A stretch of DNA of 64,000 nt from JBBIMP01 sp037444305 (GTDB taxonomy: Bacteria; Acidobacteriota; UBA6911), in contig JBBIMP010000029.1 in the NCBI GenBank assembly GCA_037444305.1, positions 4,969 to 68,968 on the forward strand. The letters run 5' to 3'. A model generated the notes under the pieces. That model was not told the origin of the DNA, made no database searches, and was given only the letters and a program-made list of their open reading frames with translations. The translations under genes were made by a program, and so were the position numbers. Below, piece by piece: positions 21,543 to 31,013 of this stretch. Each line of letters starts with the position of its first letter. The first letter of the stretch is position 1.

Positions 21543-23972
21543 ATGAAAGCGAACGAGAAATCTCTAGTCATTGTCGAGTCCCCGGCCAAGGCCAGGACCA
21601 TAAGCAGGTATCTCGGCAAGGGTTTTGCGGTCAAGGCGTCCGTGGGTCACATCAAGGACCTGCCCAAGAGCAAGCTGTCGGTGGACGTCGACAACGATTT
21701 CGCCCCGCACTACGCCGTCATCCCGGCAAAGAAAAAGGTCGTGAAAGAGCTTCAGAGGGCCGCGAAGGGGACCACGGCCATTTATCTGGCAGCCGACCCG
21801 GACCGCGAGGGAGAGGCAATCTGCCAGCACCTGGCGGAAGAACTTGCGGGCAAGGACCGAAACATCTACCGGGTTCTCTTTCACGAAATCACCGAAAAGG
21901 CCATCCGGGCGGCTTTTGAAAAGCCCGGACAGATCAACACCCGCAAAGTGGACGCTCAACTGGCGCGCCGGATCCTGGACCGGCTCGTGGGTTACAAGAT
22001 CAGCCCGCTCCTTTGGGAGAAAGTGCGCCGGGGCCTGTCGGCCGGAAGGGTGCAGACCGTGGCGCTGAGGATGATCGTGGAGCGCGAAAAGGAAATCCGA
22101 GCGTTTCTGCCGGAGGAGTACTGGAACCTCTCCGCCCTGCTGCTGGGCAACACGCCGCCCGAATTCAAGGCCAGGGCCCACAACCTCGACGGGGAAAAAT
22201 GGCAGGTAAGTGACGGCGAAACCGCTCGAGCGCTCGAGGAGGAGCTGAAGTCCGTCCCGTTTGTCGTCCGCAAGGTCCACCGCCGCGAGAAAAAGCGCTA
22301 CCCCATCCCGCCGTTCATCACCAGCAAGCTGCAGCAGGATGCTGCCCGGCGGCTCGGTTTCTCGGTCAAGAAGACGATGACGCTGGCGCAGCGGCTGTAC
22401 GAAGGGATCGAAATCGGCGACCGGGGACCGGCAGGCCTGATCACCTACATGAGAACCGACTCCACGCGCGTGGCCGAGGATGCCCTGCACCAAGTGCGCG
22501 ACCTCATCCTCAGGAACCACGGCGAGGCGTACCTGCCGCACCACCCGATCTACTACAAGTCCGGCAAGGCGGCGCAGGGGGCCCACGAAGCAATCCGCCC
22601 CACTTCACTCGACCTTCCTCCGGCAAAAGTGGAAGGCCTGCTCGAACCGGACCTGCAGAAGCTTTACACTCTGATCTGGAACAGGTTCGTCGCCTCCCAG
22701 ATGAATCCCGCCATCTTCGATCAGACCGATGTGCAAATCGAGGCGGGCAGGGTCGGGTTCAAAGCGACCGGCTCGATTCTCAAGTTCGACGGCTTCCTGG
22801 CCGTCTACCAGGAAGCCAGGTCGGAGGAGCAGCGGTTGGCCGAGGCCGAAAGGGAGGGGGAAGGCCTCCTGCCTCAACTATCGGAGGGCGACCGGCTGGA
22901 ATTGCGGAAACTGGATGCCACGCAGCATTTCACGCAGCCGCCGCCCCGCTACAACGAGGCCAGCCTGGTCAAGGCCCTGGAGACGCGGGGCATCGGCCGC
23001 CCCAGCACCTATGCTTCCATCCTCGCAACGATACAGAGCCGCGAGTACGTCGCCAAAACCGACGGCAGGTTCCTGCCCACCGAAACCGGCGAGGTGGTCG
23101 TGGATCTGCTGGTGGAGAGCTTCCACGAGCTCTTCGACTACGAATACACGGCCAGAATGGAGGGCCACCTGGACCGCATCGAGTCGGGCCGGGAAGGCTG
23201 GGTGGAGACGCTGCGGGAATTCTACGACAAGTTCGCCCAAAAGCTCGAGGTCGCCAAGAAGGAGATGAAGGCGATCAAGCGGGAGGAAATCCCCACCGAC
23301 GAGGCCTGCGAGAAGTGCGGCAAGAACATGGTCATTAAGTGGGGGCGCTTCGGGCGCTTCATGGCCTGCTCCGGCTACCCCGACTGCAAGAACACGAAGG
23401 AAATCTTCAAAAACGGGGCCGAGGAGGGGGACGAGAGCTCGGCGGCGCTGGAGGAAATCCAGTGCGAGAAGTGCGGCAGCCCAATGGTTCTCAAACGGGG
23501 CCGCTTTGGCGAGTTCATGGCCTGCTCCGCCTATCCGGAGTGCCGCAACACCAGGCGGATCCACAAGTCCGCGGGCAGCCTGGAGGTCAAGCGGGACATA
23601 CCGCTGGATGAGACGTGCCCGCAGTGCGGCAGAAACCTGGCCCTGAAGCACGGACGCTTCGGAGAGTACACGGCCTGTTCCGGCTATCCCGACTGCAAGT
23701 ACATCAAGCACAAGACCACGGGCGTGGCCTGCGGCAAAAACTGCGGGGGCGAGGTGGTGGAGAGAAAATCGCGCCGCGGGAAGGTCTTCTTCGGCTGCTC
23801 CCGATATCCCGATTGCGACTTCGTGCTCTGGCACCGACCGCTGCCCGAGCCCTGCCCGGAGTGCGAAGCGCCCTACACGCTGTACAAGACCACCAAGCGC
23901 ACCGGGCCGATACGCTATTGCGCCGGGGAAGAATGCAGCTTCAAAGAGCCTCTGGACAACTCCGATTCATGA
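21543..23972 (+). CDS. topA: DNA topoisomerase I (type IA)
   Basis: It relaxes negative supercoils. The 809-residue protein begins with a Toprim domain (VIVESPAKARTISRYLG, then DPDREGE). The catalytic tyrosine is Tyr302 in GLITYMRTDSTR. The C-terminal tail (after ~residue 580) carries three complete Cys4 zinc ribbons of the CxxCG...C-SGYPDC kind, then a fourth starting CGKNCGG and a final CPEC...C half-ribbon. This is more than the minimal enzyme needs but usual in high-GC phyla. A family B inverted repeat follows the stop. Confidence 0.97.
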   Translation: MKANEKSLVIVESPAKARTISRYLGKGFAVKASVGHIKDLPKSKLSVDVDNDFAPHYAVIPAKKKVVKELQRAAKGTTAIYLAADPDREGEAICQHLAEELAGKDRNIYRVLFHEITEKAIRAAFEKPGQINTRKVDAQLARRILDRLVGYKISPLLWEKVRRGLSAGRVQTVALRMIVEREKEIRAFLPEEYWNLSALLLGNTPPEFKARAHNLDGEKWQVSDGETARALEEELKSVPFVVRKVHRREKKRYPIPPFITSKLQQDAARRLGFSVKKTMTLAQRLYEGIEIGDRGPAGLITYMRTDSTRVAEDALHQVRDLILRNHGEAYLPHHPIYYKSGKAAQGAHEAIRPTSLDLPPAKVEGLLEPDLQKLYTLIWNRFVASQMNPAIFDQTDVQIEAGRVGFKATGSILKFDGFLAVYQEARSEEQRLAEAEREGEGLLPQLSEGDRLELRKLDATQHFTQPPPRYNEASLVKALETRGIGRPSTYASILATIQSREYVAKTDGRFLPTETGEVVVDLLVESFHELFDYEYTARMEGHLDRIESGREGWVETLREFYDKFAQKLEVAKKEMKAIKREEIPTDEACEKCGKNMVIKWGRFGRFMACSGYPDCKNTKEIFKNGAEEGDESSAALEEIQCEKCGSPMVLKRGRFGEFMACSAYPECRNTRRIHKSAGSLEVKRDIPLDETCPQCGRNLALKHGRFGEYTACSGYPDCKYIKHKTTGVACGKNCGGEVVERKSRRGKVFFGCSRYPDCDFVLWHRPLPEPCPECEAPYTLYKTTKRTGPIRYCAGEECSFKEPLDNSDS

Positions 23973-24015
23973 GGCGGCAAATCTCGGCTTCTACCATATA
24001 GAGACTTTATAAAAG

Positions 24016-24095
24016 GCCGCGGATTTCACTGATTACACGGACTAACGCGGCCGGCCGCCAGAGAATTGTCCGTGTAATCAGTGAAATCCGTGGCT
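24016..24095. repeat. Family B inverted repeat (B2) after topA
   Basis: The 26-base arms 24016-24041 and 24070-24095 differ at only one paired position and read GCCGCGGATTTCACTGATTA... and its inverse. The spacer is 28 bases. It sits between convergent topA and the M28 peptidase gene and may terminate both. Confidence 0.9.
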
Positions 24096-24126
24096 GGAGA
24101 AAGAGCCGCAACTCCTGTGGGAATGC

Positions 24127-25038
24127 CTATTTGGCGAAGCGCTCCTGAAGCTTGCCCAGCACCGCGATCACGAGCCTCCCGACCTTTTCCAGGCTGGCCG
24201 CGCTCAGCTTGTCCAGAGTGTCCTGCTCCGTGTGCCAGAAAGAGTTTCCGGGCCCGTACTCCAGGTCGATGATATCCACTGCGGGCACGCCGGCCGCCAG
24301 AAACGGCAGGTGGTCATCCTCGATGGCCGCCCTGTATGTGGAGAGGATGTCCTGCATCCCGATTTCGACCGCAGTTCTCCAGACCATCTCCATGAGCCAG
24401 GGCGTCGAGTTCATGTCCCGCAGGATGCCAAGGTCGCGGTCGCCGATCATATCCAGCAGAATCAGGGCCTTGATCCGGCTCAGCACCCCTTCTTCCTTCC
24501 ATCGCTTTGCCAGGTGCCGGCTGCCATAGAGGCTGTCGAACGTGCTCCATTCGATGAAGGCCTCCTCACCGTCGAAGAAGATGAACCAGTAGTCCAGCCC
24601 GTCCTTGCTTTCGGCCAGGACCCTGGCCAATTCCAGCAGCAGCCCCGTGCTGCTGCCGGCATCGTTGGCGCCGACAAACCGGATCCCTTCCATGAGCTTC
24701 GTTTCATAGTGAGTGGCCAGGGCGATGACCCCCTTGTCCCCTGCACCTTTGCGCGCTATCAGGTTGTGCATGGGAATCGGGCCATACGGGGTTTGAGCAG
24801 TGAATGCGTCATCCTCGACCTGGTAGCCGAAGCCCTCCAGTTCGCCCCGGATCCAGTTCCGGCACTGTTTCAACTCCTCGGAGCCGGAGGGGCGGGGGCC
24901 GAATTCCACCTGCTTGCGGACGTATTCCAGCGCCCTCTCCCCGCTGAGCGATTCGGCCAGTTTCGCGGTGCCCGGGGACTGCGCGCAGGCGGAAGTGAGA
25001 AAGAAGAGCAGCATCAGGGCGGACGTCGCATGAAGCAT
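24127..25038 (-). CDS. M28-family zinc protein, glutaminyl-peptide cyclotransferase-like
   Basis: This exported protein has 303 residues. A hydrophobic leader (ALMLLFFLTSAC) ends in a cysteine, a marginal lipobox. The M28 zinc ligands are visible (THYETK, ANDAGSSTG, DGEEAF). The stretch DGEEAFIEWSTFDSLYGSRHLA closely matches animal and bacterial glutaminyl cyclases, which form N-terminal pyroglutamate, so cyclase activity is more likely than aminopeptidase activity. FWHTEQDTLDKLS near the C-terminus supplies the last zinc histidine. It is divergent from the EF-G gene. Confidence 0.88.
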   Translation of the reverse strand: MLHATSALMLLFFLTSACAQSPGTAKLAESLSGERALEYVRKQVEFGPRPSGSEELKQCRNWIRGELEGFGYQVEDDAFTAQTPYGPIPMHNLIARKGAGDKGVIALATHYETKLMEGIRFVGANDAGSSTGLLLELARVLAESKDGLDYWFIFFDGEEAFIEWSTFDSLYGSRHLAKRWKEEGVLSRIKALILLDMIGDRDLGILRDMNSTPWLMEMVWRTAVEIGMQDILSTYRAAIEDDHLPFLAAGVPAVDIIDLEYGPGNSFWHTEQDTLDKLSAASLEKVGRLVIAVLGKLQERFAK

Positions 25039-25347
25039 GTTCCCTCCAAGGCAAGGTTCCGCCGCAGTATATTACAAATCGCCGCTGCGGCATAAGAATC
25101 CGACCGGCAATCAGAAATGGCAGAAGGAGTGGCCTTCATCCGTTCCGGCGAGAATTCTCGGCGTGTCGGAAGGCTGCCCCTTACCAATAAGACAGAGGCG
25201 CACACGGCGGATTTGGATTCGGCCAAGGACACGGGCACCGCCCGAATCCATAGGGTGTTCGGTTGGTTGCGGCCAAAAGGGGCCTGTGGTAGTATCCTTT
25301 TCTTTTTTGGTCCGAGCATTCCTGGCACTCCTGAAAGGAGCCGTTTG
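25039..25347. other. Intergenic region upstream of the EF-G2-like gene
   Basis: This 309-base gap separates divergent genes. It holds no repeat copy. A possible plus-strand promoter is TTGCGG (25267-25272), 17 bases, TAGTAT (25290-25295). Near the start codon, CTCCT (25329-25333) can pair with AGGAG (25336-25340), placing the ribosome-binding site in a small hairpin. Confidence 0.4.
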
Positions 25348-27438
25348 ATGAAGGTTTACAACAGCGACGCGATTCGTAACATCGGCATTATCGGCCACGG
25401 AACATCCGGCAAAACCTCCCTGACGGCCGCCATGCTGTTCAACTCGGGCGCCGTCAACCGGCTGGCCCGCGTGGACGACGGAAACACCGTCACCGACTGG
25501 GAAGACGAGGAGATCGACAGAAAGATAAGCATCACCAGCGCGCTGGCCCACTGCGAGTGGAACAAGCACAAGGTGAACATCCTCGACACCCCGGGATACA
25601 GGCCGTTCCTCACGGATACGAAGCTCGCGTTGCGCGCGGCGGATGCTGCGGTGGTGGTCGTGGATGCCGTGGCGGGGGTGGAAGTCCAGACAGAGAAGGT
25701 CTGGGAGTATGCCGACGAATTCAACCTTCCCCGGATCATCGTCCTGAACAAGATGGACCGCGACAACGCCAGCTTCGAGCGGGCCATGAACTCGATCGAG
25801 GAGCTTTTCGGGCGCGCGGCTGTCCCCGTGCAGCTCGCCATCGGCGCGGAACGGGAATTCGCCGGCGTGATCGACCTTCTGGCCAACAAGGCCTTTGTCT
25901 ACGAACGGGACGGTTCGGGCAAGTTCAAGGAATCCGAAGTCCCGGAGAACTACCGCGAGCAGGTGCAGGAGGAGCGGGAGAAGCTCATCGAGCGGGTCGC
26001 CGAGGGGAGCGACGAGCTGATGGAGAAGTTCTTCGCCGAGGGGACGCTCGAGGCGCAGGACCTGATCAAGGGCCTGAAAAAGAGCGTGTTCGACCGGAGC
26101 ATCGTGCCCGTGCTGATCAGCAGCGCCACGCTGAATGTGGGGGTGTCGCAACTGCTCAACGCCATCGTGGAACTCCTCCCATCCCCCGCGGCGGTGGCGA
26201 AGGCCGCGGGCCTCAATCCCAAGACGCAGGAGGCTGCCGAGCGGGCCATCGACACCCAGGAGCCTTACGCGGCTTACGTTTTCAAGACCATCGCAGATCC
26301 CTTCACAGGCCGGATCAGCATCGTCCGGCTCTACTCCGGCGTTATGCGTTCCGACACCACGTACCACAACCAGACCAAGGGAAAAACGGAAAAGTTCGGT
26401 CCCATCCAGCTGCTGCAGGGCAAGACCATGACCCCCGCGGGCGAAGTGCACGCCGGCGACTTCTTCGCCGTGGCGAAGCTCAAGGAGACCACCACCGGGG
26501 ACACACTCTGCGACCCGGCAAGCCCGATTGTCTTTCCGGCGGTGGAGATCCCGGAAGCCTCGATCAGCTTCGCCATCGAACCCAAGAGCCGCGGCGACGA
26601 AGACAAGATCAGCAACGCCCTGGCACGGATCGCCGAGGAAGATCCGGCCATCAAATACAACCGGGACGCCCAGACAAAGCAGCTGCTGCTCTCCGGCTCG
26701 GGGCAGCTGCACGTGGAGGTGACCGTCTCCAAGCTGCGCAAGCGCTACGGCGTGGAGGTGATCCTCAAGACGCCCAAGATCCCGTACCGGGAGACCATCC
26801 GGGGGAAGGCCGACGTCCAGGGGCGGCACAAGAAGCAGACCGGAGGGCACGGGCAGTTCGGCGACTGCTGGATCCGGATGGAACCGCTTCCGCGGGGCGG
26901 CAACTTCGAATTCGTGGACGAGATTTTCGGCGGCTCCATCCCGCGGAACTTTATTCCGGCTGTGGAGAAAGGGATCATCGAGTCGGCCGCCCGCGGATTC
27001 CTGGCCGGCTTCCCGGTCGTGGATTTCAGGGTCATCCTGTACGACGGCAGCTACCACCCGGTGGATTCATCGGAGCTGGCGTTCAAGCTTGCCGCCAGCC
27101 TCGCCTTCAAGAAGGCCATGCAGGAGGCCGAACCCATCCTGCTGGAACCGATCATGAACGTGGAGATCTACGCCCCGCAGGAATACGCGGGCGATCTCAT
27201 GGGCGACCTGACTTCCCGACGCGGCAGGCTGCAGGGGATGGACATCAAGCGCGACATGCAGGTCATCAAGGCGCAGGTCCCGATGGCTGAGATGGTCACC
27301 TACGCCCCGGTCCTCACGTCGATGACCGGAGGCAGGGGCAACTACCACATGGAGTTTTCGCACTACGACGAGGTCCCCGCCCACGTGAGCCAGAAGATCA
27401 TCGAGGAAGCCCTCAAGGAAAAGCAGGAAGAGGAATAG
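25348..27438 (+). CDS. Elongation factor G-like GTPase (EF-G2 type)
   Basis: The protein has 696 residues with all EF-G domains: G domain, domain II, and the III-IV-V block ending ...VTYAPVLTSMTGGRGNYHMEFSHYDEVP. The P-loop is GHGTSGKT (residues 16-23) instead of GHIDAGKT. Switch II reads DTPGY instead of DTPGH, so the catalytic histidine is a tyrosine. Actinobacterial EF-G2 shows the same change and lacks ribosome-stimulated GTPase activity. It is therefore a paralogue, not the main translocase, and its role is unclear. AAAGGAG lies seven bases before ATG 25348; the longer upstream frame is not used. It is followed closely by lgt. Confidence 0.92.
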   Translation: MKVYNSDAIRNIGIIGHGTSGKTSLTAAMLFNSGAVNRLARVDDGNTVTDWEDEEIDRKISITSALAHCEWNKHKVNILDTPGYRPFLTDTKLALRAADAAVVVVDAVAGVEVQTEKVWEYADEFNLPRIIVLNKMDRDNASFERAMNSIEELFGRAAVPVQLAIGAEREFAGVIDLLANKAFVYERDGSGKFKESEVPENYREQVQEEREKLIERVAEGSDELMEKFFAEGTLEAQDLIKGLKKSVFDRSIVPVLISSATLNVGVSQLLNAIVELLPSPAAVAKAAGLNPKTQEAAERAIDTQEPYAAYVFKTIADPFTGRISIVRLYSGVMRSDTTYHNQTKGKTEKFGPIQLLQGKTMTPAGEVHAGDFFAVAKLKETTTGDTLCDPASPIVFPAVEIPEASISFAIEPKSRGDEDKISNALARIAEEDPAIKYNRDAQTKQLLLSGSGQLHVEVTVSKLRKRYGVEVILKTPKIPYRETIRGKADVQGRHKKQTGGHGQFGDCWIRMEPLPRGGNFEFVDEIFGGSIPRNFIPAVEKGIIESAARGFLAGFPVVDFRVILYDGSYHPVDSSELAFKLAASLAFKKAMQEAEPILLEPIMNVEIYAPQEYAGDLMGDLTSRRGRLQGMDIKRDMQVIKAQVPMAEMVTYAPVLTSMTGGRGNYHMEFSHYDEVPAHVSQKIIEEALKEKQEEE

Positions 27439-27447
27439 AGAGATCCC

Positions 27448-28242
27448 ATGTACCCAAAGATCCTGGACCTCGGCCCCGTTACCATCCACACCTACGGACT
27501 GCTGCTCGCCCTGGCCTTCATCGCCGGGATCTGGCTCACCAGCCGCAACGCGCGCAGGGAAGGTCTGAACCCGGACGCCATCTGGAACCTGGGCCTGATC
27601 GTCATTTTCTCCGCCCTGGTCGGGGCCAAGGTGCTGCTCTTCCTCTCGGACTTCTCCTACTACTCCGAAAACCCGCGCGAGATATTTTCGCTTTCGACGC
27701 TGCGCGCCACCGGCGTTTTCTACGGGGGGCTGATCCTCGCGCTGCTCGCCTCCGCCTGGTATCTCCGTCGAAGCGGCCTCCCCGGATGGAAGGTGGCGGA
27801 CCTGGCGGCGCCCGGCATCGCGCTCGGCCATGCCATCGGCAGGATCGGCTGCCTTTCGGCCGGCTGCTGCTACGGCAAGGCGACCGGCCTCCCCTGGGGC
27901 ATCACGTTCACCAGCCAGTATGCCTACGACAACGTGGGGGTCCCACTGCACAGCCCCCTCCACCCCACTCAGCTCTACGAATCCGCCGCCACCTTCGGCC
28001 TGTTCCTCTACCTCATGTTCCGCCTCTCGCGGAAGCACTTCACCGGCCAGATCCTGCTGGAATACCTGATCATTTACGGCGGGCTCCGCTTCCTGCTCGA
28101 ATTCTTCCGGGACGATGAGCGCGGGTTCCTCTTCCGCGGCCTGCTGTCCACCTCGCAGTTCATCGCGCTCCTGCTGGTGCTGGGAGCCACTGCAGCCTTC
28201 TTAGTCCTGCGGGGGCGGAAGGCCGAAGCGCAGCAGACTTGA
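27448..28242 (+). CDS. lgt: Phosphatidylglycerol-prolipoprotein diacylglyceryl transferase
   Basis: Lgt adds diacylglycerol to the lipobox cysteine of prolipoproteins at the inner membrane. The 264-residue protein has about seven transmembrane helices, the signature GHAIGRIGCLSAGCCYG and HPTQLYES, and the TYGLLLALAF opening. It follows EF-G2 by nine bases and its stop overlaps the start of the pseudouridine synthase (TTGA), so the three genes form one transcript. Confidence 0.95.
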   Translation: MYPKILDLGPVTIHTYGLLLALAFIAGIWLTSRNARREGLNPDAIWNLGLIVIFSALVGAKVLLFLSDFSYYSENPREIFSLSTLRATGVFYGGLILALLASAWYLRRSGLPGWKVADLAAPGIALGHAIGRIGCLSAGCCYGKATGLPWGITFTSQYAYDNVGVPLHSPLHPTQLYESAATFGLFLYLMFRLSRKHFTGQILLEYLIIYGGLRFLLEFFRDDERGFLFRGLLSTSQFIALLLVLGATAAFLVLRGRKAEAQQT

Positions 28243-29201
28243 GCCAGAGAGACCGCCACTGGAAGATTGCGCCCGGGGAAACGCCTGCGCGGCTGGACCA
28301 CCACCTCGCTGCGCTGCTGCCCGAGCACAGCCGCTCCAGGATCCAGGCCTGGATCCGCGGCGGCCACGTGCGGGTCAATCAAGTCCGCGTGAAAACCGGC
28401 TACATCATCCGCCCGGGCGACGAGATCTCCCTGCTCGAGCCCGAGACCTTCCCTTCCCAGCCCGAGCCGGAGAACCTCCCGCTCAGCATCCTGTTCGAAG
28501 ACCCGGACCTTGCGGTGGTCGACAAGCCTGCCGGCATGACCTGCCACACGGGCGCGGGCATCCGCACCGGAACCCTGGTCAACGCCCTGCTGTACCACTT
28601 CGGCCGCCTGGATGCAGGCGATCCCTCCCGCCCCGGGATCGTTCACCGGCTGGACAAACTGACCAGCGGCGTCCTCGTCGTGGCCCGGAATCCGCGGTCC
28701 CACCGCCTGCTTTCGGCCCAGTTCAAGAGCCGGCAGGTCGGCAAAGCGTATACCGCCCTCGTCTTCGGCCAACCCAAAGCCGAGCGGGGCACCATCGACC
28801 TGCCGATCGGAAGGGCCCCTGCGAACCGGAAAAAGATCTCCGTCCGCGCGCGCCGGAAAAGAGCCGCGGTTACGCACTACCGGATTGCGGAGCGCTACGC
28901 GCAGCTGACGCTGCTGGACATCACAATCGAAACCGGGAGAACGCACCAGATCCGCGTGCACCTGGCGCACCTGGGCCATCCTGTCGTGGGGGACACGCTG
29001 TACGGCGGGAGGCGCAGCCGCGATATCCACGATCCGCTGCTGAGGGGCGAAATCGAAGGCCTGAACCGGTACTTTCTTCATGCCCGCAGCCTGGAATTCG
29101 ATCACCCGCGGACCGGGAAGAGGCTGCGCTTCGAGGCGCCTCTGCCCCTGGAACTGCAACGGCTCCTCGATCTGCTGAAAAGGTGTAGACAAAAGCATTA
29201 G
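28239..29201 (+). CDS. RluA/RluD-family 23S rRNA pseudouridine synthase
   Basis: An S4 RNA-binding domain (residues ~15-70, RLDHHLAALLPEHSRSRIQAWI) precedes the catalytic domain. The catalytic aspartate is Asp139 in HRLDKLTSG; the residue after DK is Leu where Asp is usual. RTHQIRVHLAHLGHPVVGDTLYGG is the expected C-terminal motif. It converts specific uridines of rRNA to pseudouridine; RluD (helix 69) is the likeliest role. The TTG start at 28239 overlaps the lgt stop. At 320 residues it is full length. Confidence 0.92.
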   Translation: MSQRDRHWKIAPGETPARLDHHLAALLPEHSRSRIQAWIRGGHVRVNQVRVKTGYIIRPGDEISLLEPETFPSQPEPENLPLSILFEDPDLAVVDKPAGMTCHTGAGIRTGTLVNALLYHFGRLDAGDPSRPGIVHRLDKLTSGVLVVARNPRSHRLLSAQFKSRQVGKAYTALVFGQPKAERGTIDLPIGRAPANRKKISVRARRKRAAVTHYRIAERYAQLTLLDITIETGRTHQIRVHLAHLGHPVVGDTLYGGRRSRDIHDPLLRGEIEGLNRYFLHARSLEFDHPRTGKRLRFEAPLPLELQRLLDLLKRCRQKH

Positions 29202-29204
29202 AGG

Positions 29205-29432
29205 AAAGCTGAATTGAAGATACACGACAAGCGGAGCCGCGAACGCCAGTGAGCGGTCGGGTGACCCACCAAAGTAACACAACCCGTCGCTGCCGCTCCG
29301 GGCTCCGCGGGCGCCCGACCGGAAATCACGATGGGCAGTTACAGCAGCGTGGAACCGCCGAGGAAAGCCGTGTTGAGGATAACGCGGCAAGCGGAGCCGC
29401 AATTGCCGGTGAGCGATCAGGCGGCCTGGTTT
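29205..29432 (-). repeat. Family A dispersed repeat, tandem copy A4
   Basis: An inverted copy with two GCGGAGCCGC...CAGTGAGCGGTC / CCGGTGAGCGATC blocks about 158 bases apart and one complete core between them (CGTCGCTGCCGCTCCGGGC). It fills the gap between the pseudouridine synthase and the VWFA gene and ends two bases before that gene's -35 box. Confidence 0.85.
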
Positions 29433-29434
29433 TC

Positions 29435-29463
29435 TTGACTCGCCGGGGGCGGCTCCCTATAAT
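29435..29463 (+). promoter_or_regulatory. Strong sigma70 promoter for the VWFA gene
   Basis: TTGACT (29435-29440), a 17-base spacer and a perfect TATAAT (29458-29463) lie 45 bases before the start codon. Confidence 0.78.
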
Positions 29464-29508
29464 TCGCTCATGTAAAACGTCTGCAGCCATGGAGATAGAG
29501 CGAAAGTC

Positions 29509-30486
29509 ATGCAGCGCAAAATCACCCTCTTGACCCTTGCCGCAATTGCGGGCCTCGCGTTATTCGCCGGTCCGGCGACCCTACCACAGGGCGTGAGCAC
29601 GCCGGGAAAAGCCTATTCGGCGGCCCAGCAGCTTCCGTCGAACATCTCGGATCAGACCTACAGGGTCAGCGTGGACCTCATCAATATCTTCTGTTCCGTC
29701 TGGGACAGCAAGACCAATGCCTTCCTGACCAACCTGACGCGCGAGAAGTTCCTCGTCTTCGAGAACGGCGAGAGGCAGGAGATCAAAAACTTCAGCCGCG
29801 AAACCAACCTGCCGCTGACGATCGCACTGCTGGTGGATACCAGCCAGAGCGTAGCCCCCAAGCTCAAGTTCGCACAGGAGGCCGCCACGAACTTCTTCTA
29901 CTCGGTCCTGAAGGAAAGTGACCGGGCGCTGCTGGTCGAGTTCGATTCGGGGGTGACGCTGGTGCAGGATTTCACCAACGATCCCAACAAGCTGGCCAAG
30001 CAGATCCAGACGCTGAGGGCCGCAGGGGGCACCGCGCTCTACGACGCCATCACCCTCACCTGCGACGAGAAACTGATCCGCGAAACGGGGAGGAAGACCA
30101 TCGTCATACTTTCGGACGGCGAGGACACGTCGAGCCGGGCCTCGCTCGAGGAGGCACTGGAAATGGCGCTGCGCGCCGAGGCTACGATATTCGCCATCAG
30201 CATAAACCGGGGCGGTTTCTTCGGCGTGGGGCCGACCAAGGAGGGCGACCGGATTATGAAGAAGCTCTCGGAGGACACCGGCGGCCGGGCTTTCTTCCCG
30301 TTCAAGGTCGAGGAACTGGAGGAGTCCTTCCGGCAGATCAGCCAGGAACTGCGCACCCAATACAACCTGGGTTACATCTCGAACAACCCGGCGAGGGACG
30401 GCAGCTACCGCAGGATCGAAGTCAGGGTGGCGGAGAAGGACACAAAAGCCAGTTACCGGCGCGGTTACTACGCTCCCGGCAACTAG
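29509..30486 (+). CDS. Secreted VWFA-domain protein (acidobacterial type)
   Basis: A signal peptide (MQRKITLLTLAAIAGLALFAGPA) is followed by an Ig-like N-terminal segment and a von Willebrand A domain. The MIDAS motif is DTSQS (residues 110-114), with a distal GGTALYDAI. The family is the VWFA group that is abundant and nearly restricted to Acidobacteriota; its members are presumed extracytoplasmic metal-dependent binding proteins. At 325 residues it is full length. It has its own strong promoter and is separated from its upstream neighbour by repeat A4. Confidence 0.9.
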   Translation: MQRKITLLTLAAIAGLALFAGPATLPQGVSTPGKAYSAAQQLPSNISDQTYRVSVDLINIFCSVWDSKTNAFLTNLTREKFLVFENGERQEIKNFSRETNLPLTIALLVDTSQSVAPKLKFAQEAATNFFYSVLKESDRALLVEFDSGVTLVQDFTNDPNKLAKQIQTLRAAGGTALYDAITLTCDEKLIRETGRKTIVILSDGEDTSSRASLEEALEMALRAEATIFAISINRGGFFGVGPTKEGDRIMKKLSEDTGGRAFFPFKVEELEESFRQISQELRTQYNLGYISNNPARDGSYRRIEVRVAEKDTKASYRRGYYAPGN

Positions 30487-30514
30487 GCGGGCCTTTCAGG
30501 ATGAGGCCGGAGCC

Positions 30515-30910
30515 TCACACGAGGTGATGCTCCAGCCGGCCTTCCAGCAGGTTCTGTATGCCCGAAATCTGGTCCTGGGCTTCGACCTGGTGCTCCAGGA
30601 CGTTCGCGATCAGCTTTTCCGGTTTCCCCTCGAAAAAGCGCGTCAGGATGTCCCGCACCTGGTTGCTGGTCGCCTGCTGGCGCGAGAGAAGGGGACGGAA
30701 AATGTAGGCTCTGCCCAAGCGTGTGTGCGCCAGAACCCCCTTGTCCTCGAGGATTCCCATCAGCGTCAGCACGGTGGTGTAGGCAGTGGGCTTCTTGAGG
30801 CAGAGCTGTTCGCAGACCTCTTTCACGGTTGCCGCGCCCCTGTCCCAAACCACTTTCATTATCTCCAACTCCTGCCGGGTGAGAATGATAGCGTTCAGGT
30901 CCTTCTTCAT
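30515..30910 (-). CDS. BlaI/MecI/CopY-family transcriptional repressor
   Basis: The product has 131 residues. The winged-helix DNA-binding domain covers residues ~10-80 (LTRQELEIMKVVWDRGAATVKEVCEQL, TAYTTVLTLMGILEDKGVL) and a C-terminal dimerisation helix follows. BlaI-type repressors are normally inactivated by cleavage by a membrane BlaR1-type sensor protease. No such partner gene is next to it, so it is an orphan and its signal is unknown. GGAGGGG lies just before the ATG. A perfect TTCCAA/TTGGAA palindrome lies ~105 bases upstream. Confidence 0.9.
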   Translation of the reverse strand: MKKDLNAIILTRQELEIMKVVWDRGAATVKEVCEQLCLKKPTAYTTVLTLMGILEDKGVLAHTRLGRAYIFRPLLSRQQATSNQVRDILTRFFEGKPEKLIANVLEHQVEAQDQISGIQNLLEGRLEHHLV

Positions 30911-31013
30911 TTCCCCTCCTGAAACTTGAAATCTCCCGTCATCGAGGCCCTTTCCGACCGTGGCTCCGATGCTCTTAATACGCTCCGAGGAAGTCCCTTA
31001 TTTCTGTCTTTTT

